A stretch of 64,000 bases of DNA, taken from NCBI RefSeq assembly GCF_001263175.1, contig NZ_CP012332.1, forward strand, positions 1,919,501 to 1,983,500. The letters are read 5' to 3'. Below, in pieces: positions 35,448-45,333 of the stretch. The notes under the pieces are model-generated. The model was not told where the DNA came from. It searched no databases and worked only from the letters and a program-made list of their open reading frames with translations. The translations under genes were made by a program, and so were the position numbers. Position 1 is the stretch's first letter, and each line of letters opens with the position of its first letter. The DNA is from Vulgatibacter incomptus (GTDB lineage: Bacteria; Myxococcota; Myxococcia; Myxococcales; Vulgatibacteraceae).

Positions 35448-36023
35448 ATGAGTTTCGGACGACAGACGCTCGGGCGAAGCTTCGCATGTGCCTCTCGGGG
35501 CGTGGTCGCGACCCTCGCCACCCAGCGCAACATGCGGATTCACTACGCCGCCGCGACGCTCGCCGCCTGCCTCTCGTGCGTCCTCCAGCTCTCCCGGGTG
35601 GAGATCGCCGTCGTCCTCGCGGCCATCGCCCTCGTGTGGGCGACCGAGCTCGTCAACACGGCGGTCGAGGCCGCGATCGATCTTGCGTCCCCCGATCCGC
35701 ACCCCCTCGCGCGGATCGCCAAGGACGCCGCCGCCGGCGCGGTCCTCGTCTGCGCGGCCTTCTCCATCGGCGCCGGCGCGCTCGTCTTCGGCGACAAGCT
35801 CTCGCCCCTGCGCCTCCGGCCGGGCGGGTTCGGGCTGGCGTGTGCGGTTGCCGCGATCTCGCTGGCGGGCGCCGGGGCCATCGCCCTCGCGCGCCGCCGC
35901 CTGGTGCAGCCGCTCCCTCCCCACGCGATCGGGCCCCGTGCGGTCGGGATCGCCGAGCCGCCGCCGCGCCGTACCGACGAGGCCGCCGAGCCTGCGCCGG
36001 TCGCGGTGTCCGCCGGAAAATGA
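35448..36023 (+). CDS. dgkA: Diacylglycerol/undecaprenol kinase family protein
   Basis: The product is 191 residues. The N-terminal 125 match the small membrane kinase DgkA: SRGVVATLATQRNMRIH, then the catalytic ATELVNTAVEAAIDL (Glu67, Asn70, Glu74, Asp78). Three membrane helices cover about 33-48, 52-72 and 93-113; a fourth hydrophobic segment (about 125-147) and a Pro-rich tail extend beyond the usual 120-130 residues. Substrate may be diacylglycerol or undecaprenol. GAGGACGAAG precedes the ATG. Confidence 0.88.
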   Translation: MSFGRQTLGRSFACASRGVVATLATQRNMRIHYAAATLAACLSCVLQLSRVEIAVVLAAIALVWATELVNTAVEAAIDLASPDPHPLARIAKDAAAGAVLVCAAFSIGAGALVFGDKLSPLRLRPGGFGLACAVAAISLAGAGAIALARRRLVQPLPPHAIGPRAVGIAEPPPRRTDEAAEPAPVAVSAGK

Positions 36024-36036
36024 CCGAGAATCGAGG

Positions 36037-37659
36037 CTACTCGCGAAGACCCGGCGCTTCACGGCCGGTGGACGCCACGTACTCGACGTAGCCCGCGGGA
36101 TAGGTGCGGACGTCGCCCTCCGAGAGCTCGAGCACCCGGTTCGAGAGCGCGGCGAGGAAGTGACGATCGTGGGAGACGATCAGCATCGTCCCCTCGAACT
36201 GCTTCAGCGCCTCGACGAGCATCTCCTTCGTCGCCAGATCCAGGTGGTTGGTCGGCTCGTCGAGCACCAGGAAATTCGGCGGATCGTAGAGCATGATCGC
36301 GAGCACGAGCCGCGCCTTCTCGCCACCGGAGAGCACCCGGCAAGGCTTCTCGATCTCGTCTCCGGAGAAACCGAAACATCCGGCGAGGGTGCGGAGCGAA
36401 CCCTGCGAAGCGCGGGGGAACGAGTTCTGCAGCGCTTCGAAGACCGTGCTTCCCGGGTCGAGGAGCTCCATGGCGTGCTGGGCGAAGTACCCCAGCTTCA
36501 CGCTCGCTCCCACCGTCACCGAACCCTGGTCCGGCGTCGTCGAGCTCGCCACGAGCTTGAGCAACGTGGACTTGCCGGCGCCGTTCACGCCCATCACGCA
36601 CCAGCGCTCGCCGCGGCGGATCAGGAGGTCCAGGCCGTCGTAGATCCGCCTGTCGCCGTAGCCCTTGTAGACACCCTCGAGGCGAACCACGTCCTCGCCC
36701 GAGCGCGGCGACTGCTGAAACTCGAAGTGCTGGGTCTTCTGACGCTTGGGAGCCTCGACCTTCTCGATCTTGTCGAGCTTCTTGACGCGGGACTGGACCT
36801 GCGCCGCCTTCGCCGCCTGGGCCTTGAAGCGCTCGATGAAGCGCATCTCCTTGGCCAGCATCGCCTGCTGGCGCTCGTAGGCGGCCTGGGCCTGGGCCTC
36901 GTTGAGCGCCCGCTGCTGCACGTAGAAGTCGTAGTTGCCGGAGTAGGTCGTCAGCGTCCCGCCATCGATCTCCACGATCTTCCCGACGATCCGGTTCATG
37001 AACTCCCGGTCGTGGGAGGTCATCAGGAGCGCGCCCTCGTAGCCCTTCAGGAAGCCCTCCAGCCAGATCAGCGACTCGAGATCCAGGTGGTTCGAGGGCT
37101 CGTCGAGGAGCATGGCGTCCGGCCGCATCAGGAGGATCTGCGCGAGGGCGACCCGCATCTTCCAGCCGCCGGAGAGGCCGCCCACGTCGCCGTCCATCAT
37201 CGACTCGGAGAAGCCGAGGCCCGCGAGGATCTCCCGGGCGCTCCCCTCCAGCGCGTAACCGCCCAGCTCCTCGAAGCGACCCTGGACCTCGCCGAAGCGC
37301 TCCACGAGCTTGTCCAGCTCGTCCGCCCTGGACGGATCCGCGAGCGCCGCCTCGAGGGAGGCGAGCTCGGTCCCGACCGTAGACACCTCGCCGGCCCCGG
37401 ACATCGTCTCGGCGAGCGCGGAGCGCCCCGCCATCTCGCCGACGTCCTGGCTGAAGTAGCCGATGGTCACGCCGCGATCGATGGCCACCTGGCCCTCGTC
37501 CGCCGTCTCCTGGCGCATCACCATCCGGAAGAGCGTGGACTTCCCGGCGCCGTTGGGTCCCACGAGGCCCACCTTCTCCCCGCGGTTGAGGGTGGCGGAG
37601 GCCTCCACGAAGAGGATCTGGTTTCCGTGCTGCTTGCTGACAGAGTCGAAGCGGATCAA
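36037..37659 (-). CDS. ABC-F ATPase
   Basis: The product is 540 residues with two ABC domains and no membrane part, so it belongs to the ABC-F family of ribosome-associated ATPases. Walker A motifs are GPNGAGKS (about 34-41) and GVNGAGKS. Signatures are LSGGWKMRVALAQ and LSGGEKARLVLA; both Walker B/HLD motifs (LLDEPSNHLDL, VLDEPTNHLDL) are intact. The charged linker (RFIERFKAQAAKAAQVQSRVK) is normal. By layout it is nearest YbiT. It is convergent with the dgkA-like gene. Confidence 0.95.
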   Translation of the reverse strand: MIRFDSVSKQHGNQILFVEASATLNRGEKVGLVGPNGAGKSTLFRMVMRQETADEGQVAIDRGVTIGYFSQDVGEMAGRSALAETMSGAGEVSTVGTELASLEAALADPSRADELDKLVERFGEVQGRFEELGGYALEGSAREILAGLGFSESMMDGDVGGLSGGWKMRVALAQILLMRPDAMLLDEPSNHLDLESLIWLEGFLKGYEGALLMTSHDREFMNRIVGKIVEIDGGTLTTYSGNYDFYVQQRALNEAQAQAAYERQQAMLAKEMRFIERFKAQAAKAAQVQSRVKKLDKIEKVEAPKRQKTQHFEFQQSPRSGEDVVRLEGVYKGYGDRRIYDGLDLLIRRGERWCVMGVNGAGKSTLLKLVASSTTPDQGSVTVGASVKLGYFAQHAMELLDPGSTVFEALQNSFPRASQGSLRTLAGCFGFSGDEIEKPCRVLSGGEKARLVLAIMLYDPPNFLVLDEPTNHLDLATKEMLVEALKQFEGTMLIVSHDRHFLAALSNRVLELSEGDVRTYPAGYVEYVASTGREAPGLRE

Positions 37660-37756
37660 GGGGACCTCATGGCGACGCCGAGCAGATTCGTGCTGCGCTC
37701 GTTTCGCCTCTGATGCCCGCCGCCGTCAAGCGCGGCCGATGGGCTCCGGTTTTTCG

Positions 37757-38974
37757 TCAGCTTGCCAGGCGTGCGCCCTGCGGATCGGCCGACGCGCGCC
37801 TCCGGGCAGCGGCCAGCACGGGCCAGCCCAAAGCCGCCGCCCCGGCGCCGACGGCGCACACCCCGGCCCAGCCCCAGCCGTTCCAGGCGACGGAGGCCAG
37901 CCAGGCGCCTGCCGAGCTGCCGGCGAAGCAGGACACCATGTAGAGGGTGTTCAGCCGGCTGCGCGCCTCGGGTCTGCGGGAGTAGACGCGAGTCTGGTTG
38001 GAGATGTGGTTCGACTGCGCGCCGAGATCCAGGAGGATCACGCCGGCGGCGATCCCCACCAGGCTCGAGCCGAAGGCCCAGAGGCCCACGTAGGCCAGCA
38101 CCAGCAGCGAGATCGCGATGCCGTTCACGCGGAGGCCGCCGTGGCGATCCGCGTAGCGCCCCACCAGCGGCGCCGCCAGCGCGCCCACCACCCCCACGAC
38201 CCCGAAGATCCCTGCGACGTCGGACCCATACGCGCCCGGCAGCGCCTGGAGGTGGAGGGCGAGGATCGCCCAGAAGGCGGCGAAGGACGCGAAGGAGGCC
38301 GCGCCGAGGAGAGCGTGCCGCCGGACGATGGGCTCCTCCCGCCAGAGCGCGCCCAGCGAGCGGAGCAGCGCCGGATACGGCATCGGCGACTCCGGCTTCT
38401 GCGCGGGCAGCATGAGCCGCATCGCCGCCGCCATCAGCAGCATCAGGCCCGCCGCGATCCAGAAGACCGCCCGCCACCCGAGCCAGGCCCCCAGGAAGCC
38501 CGCAACCGTGCGCGAGAGGAGGATCCCGATCAGAACGCCGCTCATCACCGTGCCGACGATCCGCCCGCGCGATTCGTCCGGCGCGAGGTGCGCGGCGAAG
38601 GGGATGAGGAGCTGCGGGACCACGGTGGTGAAGCCGAGGACGAGGCTCGCGGCCAGCAGGAACGGGAGCGACGGCGACGCCGCGACCGCGACGAGGGCGA
38701 GGCTGATCGCCACTGTGAGCAGGACGATCATCCGGCGACGCTCGAGGCTGTCGCCCAGGGGCACCAGGAGCAGGATCCCGATCGCGTATCCCACCTGCGG
38801 GAGCGTCGGCACCAGGCCGAGGGCCTGCTTCGATGCGCCGAAGGAGGCGCCGATCTCGGTGAGGAGGGGCTGGTTGAAGTAGAGGTTCGCAACCGTCGCG
38901 CCGGCGGCGAAGGCCATCAGCCAGACGAGCCGGCGGCCGAGCGCCGGCTTGGATGCGGAGGGAGTCGCGGACAT
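37757..38974 (-). CDS. MFS transporter
   Basis: The product is 405 residues and hydrophobic throughout, consistent with 12 membrane helices. The N-terminal TVANLYFNQPLL and the loop GDSLERRRMIVL (MFS loop 2-3 signature), plus the matching RYADRHGGLRVNG in the second half, place it in the drug:H+ antiporter-like MFS group. The ATG at 38974 (MSATPSASK) is the likely start; the frame is open further upstream but without a ribosome-binding site. The substrate is unknown. It is divergent from the porin gene. Confidence 0.9.
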   Translation of the reverse strand: MSATPSASKPALGRRLVWLMAFAAGATVANLYFNQPLLTEIGASFGASKQALGLVPTLPQVGYAIGILLLVPLGDSLERRRMIVLLTVAISLALVAVAASPSLPFLLAASLVLGFTTVVPQLLIPFAAHLAPDESRGRIVGTVMSGVLIGILLSRTVAGFLGAWLGWRAVFWIAAGLMLLMAAAMRLMLPAQKPESPMPYPALLRSLGALWREEPIVRRHALLGAASFASFAAFWAILALHLQALPGAYGSDVAGIFGVVGVVGALAAPLVGRYADRHGGLRVNGIAISLLVLAYVGLWAFGSSLVGIAAGVILLDLGAQSNHISNQTRVYSRRPEARSRLNTLYMVSCFAGSSAGAWLASVAWNGWGWAGVCAVGAGAAALGWPVLAAARRRASADPQGARLAS

Positions 38975-39412
38975 GGGGGCATTCTTTTGGTCGGCCACCA
39001 CCGACGCGCAACGGCGCGCCCCGGTGCGTCCGACGAAGACTCGCGTGAAATAAGAGCCTCCCCTCCCCTGCGCAAGTTCGGAATCGGACGTGTCCCCCGC
39101 CCCGGCGGGGCCGTTCAGCTCCGCCGGGCTCGCCGTCCGACTCCCTGCCCCGGGATCCCTTTCGTTCGCCATTCGGCCGTCGGTCCCGCCCACGAGAGTC
39201 CGGAATCGAACGGTTTTCGAACCCGAAATTCCAGCCCTTTCACGGTTGGCACACCCGCCCCTGTCCCGGATCGAACAGCGACGGGCGCCGGCCGCGAGCC
39301 GCGTCGATCCCTCGATGCGTAGCCTCGAACGGTCCGCGACGGGGGGTGCCATCTGCTCGATCCCAACGCACGAAAGAATCGGTCGTCCGCTCTCCACGAC
39401 GAAGCCCGGGAC
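38975..39412. other. Divergent regulatory region between MFS and porin genes
   Basis: These 438 bp hold no convincing gene. They contain four TCGAAC hexamers (39206, 39217, 39268, 39325), two of them within the same 9-mer TCGAACGGT, one palindrome TCGAA-N5-TTCGA (39206-39220), and a 7-bp GC hairpin at 39095-39110. These may be operator sites for one or both genes, but no known consensus fits. Confidence 0.3.
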
Positions 39413-40735
39413 ATGGCGCTGGAACGCAAGAAAGTGCCGATAGACGCACCTTCCGCTGCCAGCGCCAGGACCGCTCGGCGGCGCTGCCTCGACGGGCTCC
39501 TGATCGCCGCTCTCCTCGCCTTTGCCGCCTTCCCCGCCTCAGGGGCCGCGAAGGAGAAGGAGGACTCGGCCGCCACCCCTCCAGAGATACGGATCGACTC
39601 CGAGGGATTCTCCCTTCGAAGCCAGGACGGCGACTTCGTTCTCCACCTCGACGGCTATATCCAGGCGGACGCACGGATCTACGCGGGCAAGAACGATTCC
39701 TCCCTGCCCGACACCTTCGCGCTCCGGCGCGTCCGGCCCATCCTCGCGGGCACGCTCTACCGCTATCTCAACTTCCGCCTGATGCCGGACTTCGGGCTCG
39801 GCGTCGCCATCATCCAAGACGCCTGGGTCGAGATCCTACCCCTCAAAGGGATCGGCTTCCGGATGGGCAAGTACAAGGCCCCCGTCGGCCTCGAGCGGTT
39901 GCAGACCGCGACCGATCTCTTCTTCGCGGAGCGCGCGTTTCCCACGCTCCTCGTGCCCAACCGCGACGTCGGCGCGGAGCTCCACGGCGATTTCTTCCAC
40001 GACGCCTTCTCCTGGGCCATCGGCGCATTCAATGGCGCTGCCGACAACGCCAGCCTCGACCTCGACCCGGACCACGGCAAGGAGGTGGCGGGACGGATCT
40101 TCATCCGCCCGATTCCGAAGGGCTTCTTCCGCTTCCTCGGCCTCGGCTACGCCACGACCTACGGCAAGGCCAAGGGGACCGCAGCCACGCCCGAGCTGGC
40201 CACCTTCGTCTCCGCGGGCCAGCACACCTTCTTCAAGTACAGGACGGGAACAGAGGCCGCCTTCATCGACGGCAAGCGCTATCGCTTCGCGCCCCAGCTC
40301 TACTTCTTCACCGGCGGCTTCGGCCTCCTGGGCGAGTACTACATCTCCACCGAGGACGTCCGCGTAGGCGACGACACACGACGGCTCACGAACAAGGCTT
40401 GGCAGGCCGCCGGCACCTACGTCATCGGCGGCCGCCGTCGCTACGACGGGGTGAAGCCTCGACACTCGATCAGCCAGGGCGGCGCCGGCGCCTTCGAGTT
40501 CGCCGCTCGCTACTCCGAGCTACACATCGACCCGAGGACCTTCCCGACGTTCAACGATCCCAGCCACGCCCAGCGCATCGCTCGCGAGTGGGCCGTCAAC
40601 TTCGGCTGGTGGCCCAGCCCGAGCGCCCGCTTCATGGTCAGCTTCTTCCGGACGAGGTTCGTGTCGGGCGTCGAGAGCGTCCCCGACGAGGTGCCCGAGA
40701 ACGCCTTCATCGTCCGCTCCCAGATCGCCTGGTAG
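39413..40735 (+). CDS. OprP/OprO-type outer-membrane porin
   Basis: The product is 440 residues. The signal region is long (basic n-region to residue 25, then hydrophobic to about 45). The mature part begins with a short polar stretch, then the porin pattern LHLDGYIQADARIYAG and RRVRPILAGTLYRYLNFRLMPDFG, typical of the phosphate-selective OprP/OprO family, and ends in aromatic IAW. This is a 16-stranded barrel family; phosphate or polyphosphate selectivity is not provable here. No pst genes or pho box were seen. The upstream region has repeated TCGAAC sites. Confidence 0.88.
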   Translation: MALERKKVPIDAPSAASARTARRRCLDGLLIAALLAFAAFPASGAAKEKEDSAATPPEIRIDSEGFSLRSQDGDFVLHLDGYIQADARIYAGKNDSSLPDTFALRRVRPILAGTLYRYLNFRLMPDFGLGVAIIQDAWVEILPLKGIGFRMGKYKAPVGLERLQTATDLFFAERAFPTLLVPNRDVGAELHGDFFHDAFSWAIGAFNGAADNASLDLDPDHGKEVAGRIFIRPIPKGFFRFLGLGYATTYGKAKGTAATPELATFVSAGQHTFFKYRTGTEAAFIDGKRYRFAPQLYFFTGGFGLLGEYYISTEDVRVGDDTRRLTNKAWQAAGTYVIGGRRRYDGVKPRHSISQGGAGAFEFAARYSELHIDPRTFPTFNDPSHAQRIAREWAVNFGWWPSPSARFMVSFFRTRFVSGVESVPDEVPENAFIVRSQIAW

Positions 40736-40822
40736 CCGTCGGGTCGTAAGAAGGCTTCGCTGCGAACGCGGTGCAATTCGCTATCAGGTCGCGGGGAGCA
40801 TGGCGCCGACCGCCGGGATCTC

Positions 40823-40908
40823 TGGTGCCCAGGGAGGGGGTCGAACCCTCACGCCCTTGCGGGCCGCGGATTTTAAGTCCGCCGCGTCTGCCATTCCGCC
40901 ACCCGGGC
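40823..40908 (-). tRNA. tRNA-Leu (TAA)
   Basis: Class II tRNA with acceptor GCCCGGG/CCTGGGC, anticodon loop CTTAAAA (TAA), a variable arm GGCCCGCAAGGGCGT, T-loop TTCGACC and encoded CCA. Confidence 0.95.
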
Positions 40909-41010
40909 CGAGGAGAGGAGGCGCGCACTGTAGCACGTCGATCTTTCCCGCAAAGATCGCTTGCCAACGATCGGGCGGAAAGCTACATAGGCCGAGCTTT
41001 CAGAGCACAT

Positions 41011-41087
41011 GGGCGATTAGCTCAGCTGGATAGAGCGTTGGCCTCCGACGCCAAAGGCCGCAGGTTCGAATCCTGCATCGCCCGCCA
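41011..41087 (+). tRNA. tRNA-Arg (CCG)
   Basis: Cloverleaf with acceptor GGGCGAT/ATCGCCC, anticodon stem TTGGC/GCCAA and loop CTCCGAC (CCG), T-arm GCAGG-TTCGAAT-CCTGC, discriminator G and encoded CCA. Confidence 0.95.
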
Positions 41088-41089
41088 AA

Positions 41090-41132
41090 GAAGGCCCCGT
41101 TTCCCGCAAGGGATTCGGGGCCTTCGCCTTTT
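41090..41132 (+). terminator. Terminator of tRNA-Arg
   Basis: GAAGGCCCCG pairs with CGGGGCCTTC, followed by GCCTTTT. It begins three bases after the tRNA-Arg CCA. Confidence 0.85.
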
Positions 41133-41222
41133 CGGGGGTACTGAAACGGTCGCTGCGGCGCTCTCGCGATCGCGGAGAAACGCGCCCGGGCCGACCGCGT
41201 CCCAGCTCATGGCCCATAGAAA

Positions 41223-41252
41223 GACCCCCGGCCAATGGTTCGACCGGGGGTC
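41223..41252 (-). terminator. Terminator of the small beta-barrel gene
   Basis: On the minus strand GACCCCCGG pairs with CCGGGGGTC and is followed by TTTCT. It lies 28 bp after the stop codon of the gene at 41280. Confidence 0.7.
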
Positions 41253-41279
41253 CTTTCATTCACGCATCGACGCGATATC

Positions 41280-41900
41280 TCAGTTGTACGTCCCCGACGC
41301 CGCGAGACCGAAGACCATGGCGGTCGACTTCGCGCTGGAGTCTTTTTCGGCGACGCGCAGGAACATCGCGTTGCCGGCGACCCCGAGCCCGAAATTGGGA
41401 GCGAGCATCCACTCCTTGCCCACTCCCAGCTTGGCGCCGAAGCCCATCTTGGAGGTCGTGTCCAGCAAGAGGTCGTTCCCGGCGAACGAATAGTTGCCCA
41501 GGAGCAGGCTTCCGGAGGCGTAGGCATTGAGCGGCATGAGGTAGTACGCGACCCCCGGCCCGAACGCCATGGTGCTGAGGGAGGTCTTCTTGAGCGTCGC
41601 GGAATCGCTGCCCACCGACAAGCTCGGCTCCGAGACGCGGTCCATCATGAACTCGCCGAAGAGCATGAGGTTGCTGTCGATCGCGTGCCCGGCAGCGAGC
41701 GAGAACCCCAGGCCGCCCCCGCCTAGCTTGTTGCTGTTCTCGGAGTTCGACAGGCGGAGGTACGACGGACCGGCATGGAGCCGGAGGAACAACCCCTCGT
41801 GCCCGTCGCTCTGAGCATGAGGCGCTTCCGCCTTGGAGGCGGAGGCGTGGAAGAAGGCAAGACCACAGACCACTACGGACAGCACACGACGCAAATGCAT
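41280..41900 (-). CDS. Small outer-membrane beta-barrel protein
   Basis: The product is 206 residues from the ATG at 41900, which has a strong ribosome-binding site (GGGAGGG). A signal peptide (MHLRRVLSVVVCGLAFFHA, cut near SKAEA) is followed by alternating hydrophobic strands: LFLRLHAGPSYLRL, LGFSLAAGHAI, TMAFGPGVAYYL, GFGAKLGVGKEW and a terminal FGLAASGTYN. This fits an 8-stranded barrel of OmpX/OmpA-like size. No ligand can be named. A terminator follows. Confidence 0.8.
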   Translation of the reverse strand: MHLRRVLSVVVCGLAFFHASASKAEAPHAQSDGHEGLFLRLHAGPSYLRLSNSENSNKLGGGGLGFSLAAGHAIDSNLMLFGEFMMDRVSEPSLSVGSDSATLKKTSLSTMAFGPGVAYYLMPLNAYASGSLLLGNYSFAGNDLLLDTTSKMGFGAKLGVGKEWMLAPNFGLGVAGNAMFLRVAEKDSSAKSTAMVFGLAASGTYN

Positions 41901-42182
41901 GTGAACCCTCCCGTGAGACAGCCTGCCAAATCCTCCCTCTACCCGCCTCACGAGAGCAAGGTTTTTGTTTCACCCGTCGTGTTTCAAATTTAGGATTCCG
42001 CCGATCGTCCGGAGAGGCAGGGGGCGAGCGCCCTCCCGATCGCGCTCGGAGCTCCGGGCAGCGCTGTCCCCTTCGTGAACCGGAGGGAGTCGATGCGCGT
42101 TGAAGGAGCGGAAATCGCGTGCTAGAGACGCGCGTTTCAACAGGGATCCGCCCATCCGGTCGCTTCAAGGGGAGTTCTCGCA

Positions 42183-43808
<1,626 letters not shown>

Positions 43809-43844
43809 TCCTGGGCGCCGTTCCACGCGGCGCTCGTAGCGATG

Positions 43845-43875
43845 GGCCTACGCGAGGGAATCACCTCGCGTAGCC
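43845..43875. terminator. Strong hairpin between convergent genes
   Basis: TACGCGAGG pairs with CCTCGCGTA, extended by GGC/GCC around a one-base bulge. It lies between ffh and the convergent gene at 43884. Confidence 0.55.
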
Positions 43876-43883
43876 ATCCGGCC

Positions 43884-45044
43884 TCAGGCTTCGGAGTCGG
43901 GGACGGTGTCGCCGTTCTGGGCGATCTTCGCCCCGGACGCCCCGTTGCGCTTCGGCACCACCAGGCCTTTCGAGAGGCGGCGCAGCACGCGGACCCTCTG
44001 CCGGCGCTTGTAGCGATCGTGAGAGCTCGCGCCCTCCTCGTTGAGGCGGGCCGTCTCCTCGTCGACGAGCTGGAACTCCACGGGCGCGAACGCGATCTCC
44101 GGCCGCGGGATCCGACGTGCACCCTCGATCATGCAGAGGTGCTCGTCGAGGCGCACGGGAACGTCCGCGACGAAGTTGATCACCCGGTAGTCCTTCCCGG
44201 AGAACTCGTTCATCCCCTTTCGACGGTCGTAGACCTCCTCGGTCTCGAGGTGGCTCTGCAGCTGCGCCGCGTGCTCCGCGAGGGAGGGCGTCTCCTCGAG
44301 GAGCTGATGGAAGGAGACGAGGTTGTTCTGGCTCTGGGCCGGGACGACGAAGCTGAAGGGGAAGAGGTGGGTGGTGAGGAAGTGCAGCACCGGGAGGATG
44401 TCCGCCTCGGTGCGAGTGACGATCCGGTAGCGCACCTTGTCGAAGATCTGTGCCGCCACCGACTCCCGCTTCGCGAGCAACTTGGTGATCATCGACTCGC
44501 GGGTCTTCACGCTGCCCACGAAATCCACCAGCGGCGCCCCGGCTTCCTTGAGCTGGATCGCCACGGCCTGGACCCGGCGGTCGATGAGCGCCGCGAACTC
44601 GGAGGACGAGATGGGCGTCCGGAAGAGCATCTCGCGGGAATCCGTGTGGAAGATCGTGTGCATCACCTTGAGGACGATGCAGGCGATCCGCCGCCACTTG
44701 CGGTGCTCCCCCACCCCCGAAGCGATGAGGAAGAGGTCGTGGAGCTCCCTCGGGTGGGCGACCACATCGGTCACCCGATAGCGGAAGACCCTTCGGAGGT
44801 AGTCCACCGCCTCCGCCAGGATCTCCCGGAGCCGCGCCTCGTCGGCGGGGTGCTCCGGACGGAAGAGGCAGAGCCGGATGAAGCCGTCCACCTCGTCCCG
44901 GTCGCGGAAGCTCAGGCGCCTCCAGTCGATCACCGAGCCGCCCCGGAGGATCAGACGGATCTCCTCGAGCTCCCGCACCCCGAATCGGTCGACGGGAAGG
45001 AGGCCCTGCATGCTGGCGGAGACGTGCTGTACCTGGATGGCCAA
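43884..45044 (-). CDS. TIGR04552-like protein with RelA/SpoT-fold resemblance
   Basis: The product is 386 residues. I recall this type of protein as the myxobacterial TIGR04552 family, without a known function. The middle resembles the RelA/SpoT nucleotidyltransferase fold: DFVGSVKTRESMITKLLAKR, then IFDKVRYRIVTRTEADILPVLHFL, which recall the Lys/Arg motif and the D-x-x-(G/R)-x-R strand of (p)ppGpp synthetases. The N-terminal 150 residues are mostly helical with many Arg. The last 45 residues are basic and low-complexity. Whether it makes a nucleotide signal is unknown; catalytic residues cannot be confirmed by eye. It is convergent with ffh. Confidence 0.6.
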   Translation of the reverse strand: MAIQVQHVSASMQGLLPVDRFGVRELEEIRLILRGGSVIDWRRLSFRDRDEVDGFIRLCLFRPEHPADEARLREILAEAVDYLRRVFRYRVTDVVAHPRELHDLFLIASGVGEHRKWRRIACIVLKVMHTIFHTDSREMLFRTPISSSEFAALIDRRVQAVAIQLKEAGAPLVDFVGSVKTRESMITKLLAKRESVAAQIFDKVRYRIVTRTEADILPVLHFLTTHLFPFSFVVPAQSQNNLVSFHQLLEETPSLAEHAAQLQSHLETEEVYDRRKGMNEFSGKDYRVINFVADVPVRLDEHLCMIEGARRIPRPEIAFAPVEFQLVDEETARLNEEGASSHDRYKRRQRVRVLRRLSKGLVVPKRNGASGAKIAQNGDTVPDSEA

Positions 45045-45213
45045 GCTTCCTCCCGATGTCGGCGTGGCTGTCGAACGTAGACGCCGATTCCTGGTCGGTC
45101 AAGGACGGCGATGGGCGCCGCGGGGCTTCTTTGGATGCTCTGCGACGCTAGCGGTTCCACGACGCGGCGCGCTGCATCCCAGGGCATCGCGCCCGGGCTC
45201 AGCGCCTTCGAAA

Positions 45214-45262
45214 CGAAGGTGGCCGCGCCGTGCGCAAACGCGCACGCTCGCGGCCACCTTCG
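45214..45262 (-). terminator. 20-bp GC-rich inverted repeat downstream of the Cys-rich lipoprotein gene
   Basis: CGAAGGTGGCCGCG pairs perfectly with CGCGGCCACCTTCG and encloses a second stem GTGCGC, loop AAAC, GCGCAC. On the minus strand TTT follows the stem. A further perfect 7-bp hairpin (GAGCCTC, loop GAGA, GAGGCTC) lies directly before it at 45262-45279. Confidence 0.6.
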
Positions 45263-45333
45263 AGCCTCGAGAGAGGCTCACCCTCGCCCGCTTCGGCCGA
45301 GGCCGGGAGCGGGTCGAGAGTCGTCGGTCGGGC

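Noticed and set aside
39239-39265. Sigma-54 promoter upstream of the porin gene
   Set aside because: TTGGCAC resembles the -24 box, but the -12 box (TTGC at five bases distance) is missing.
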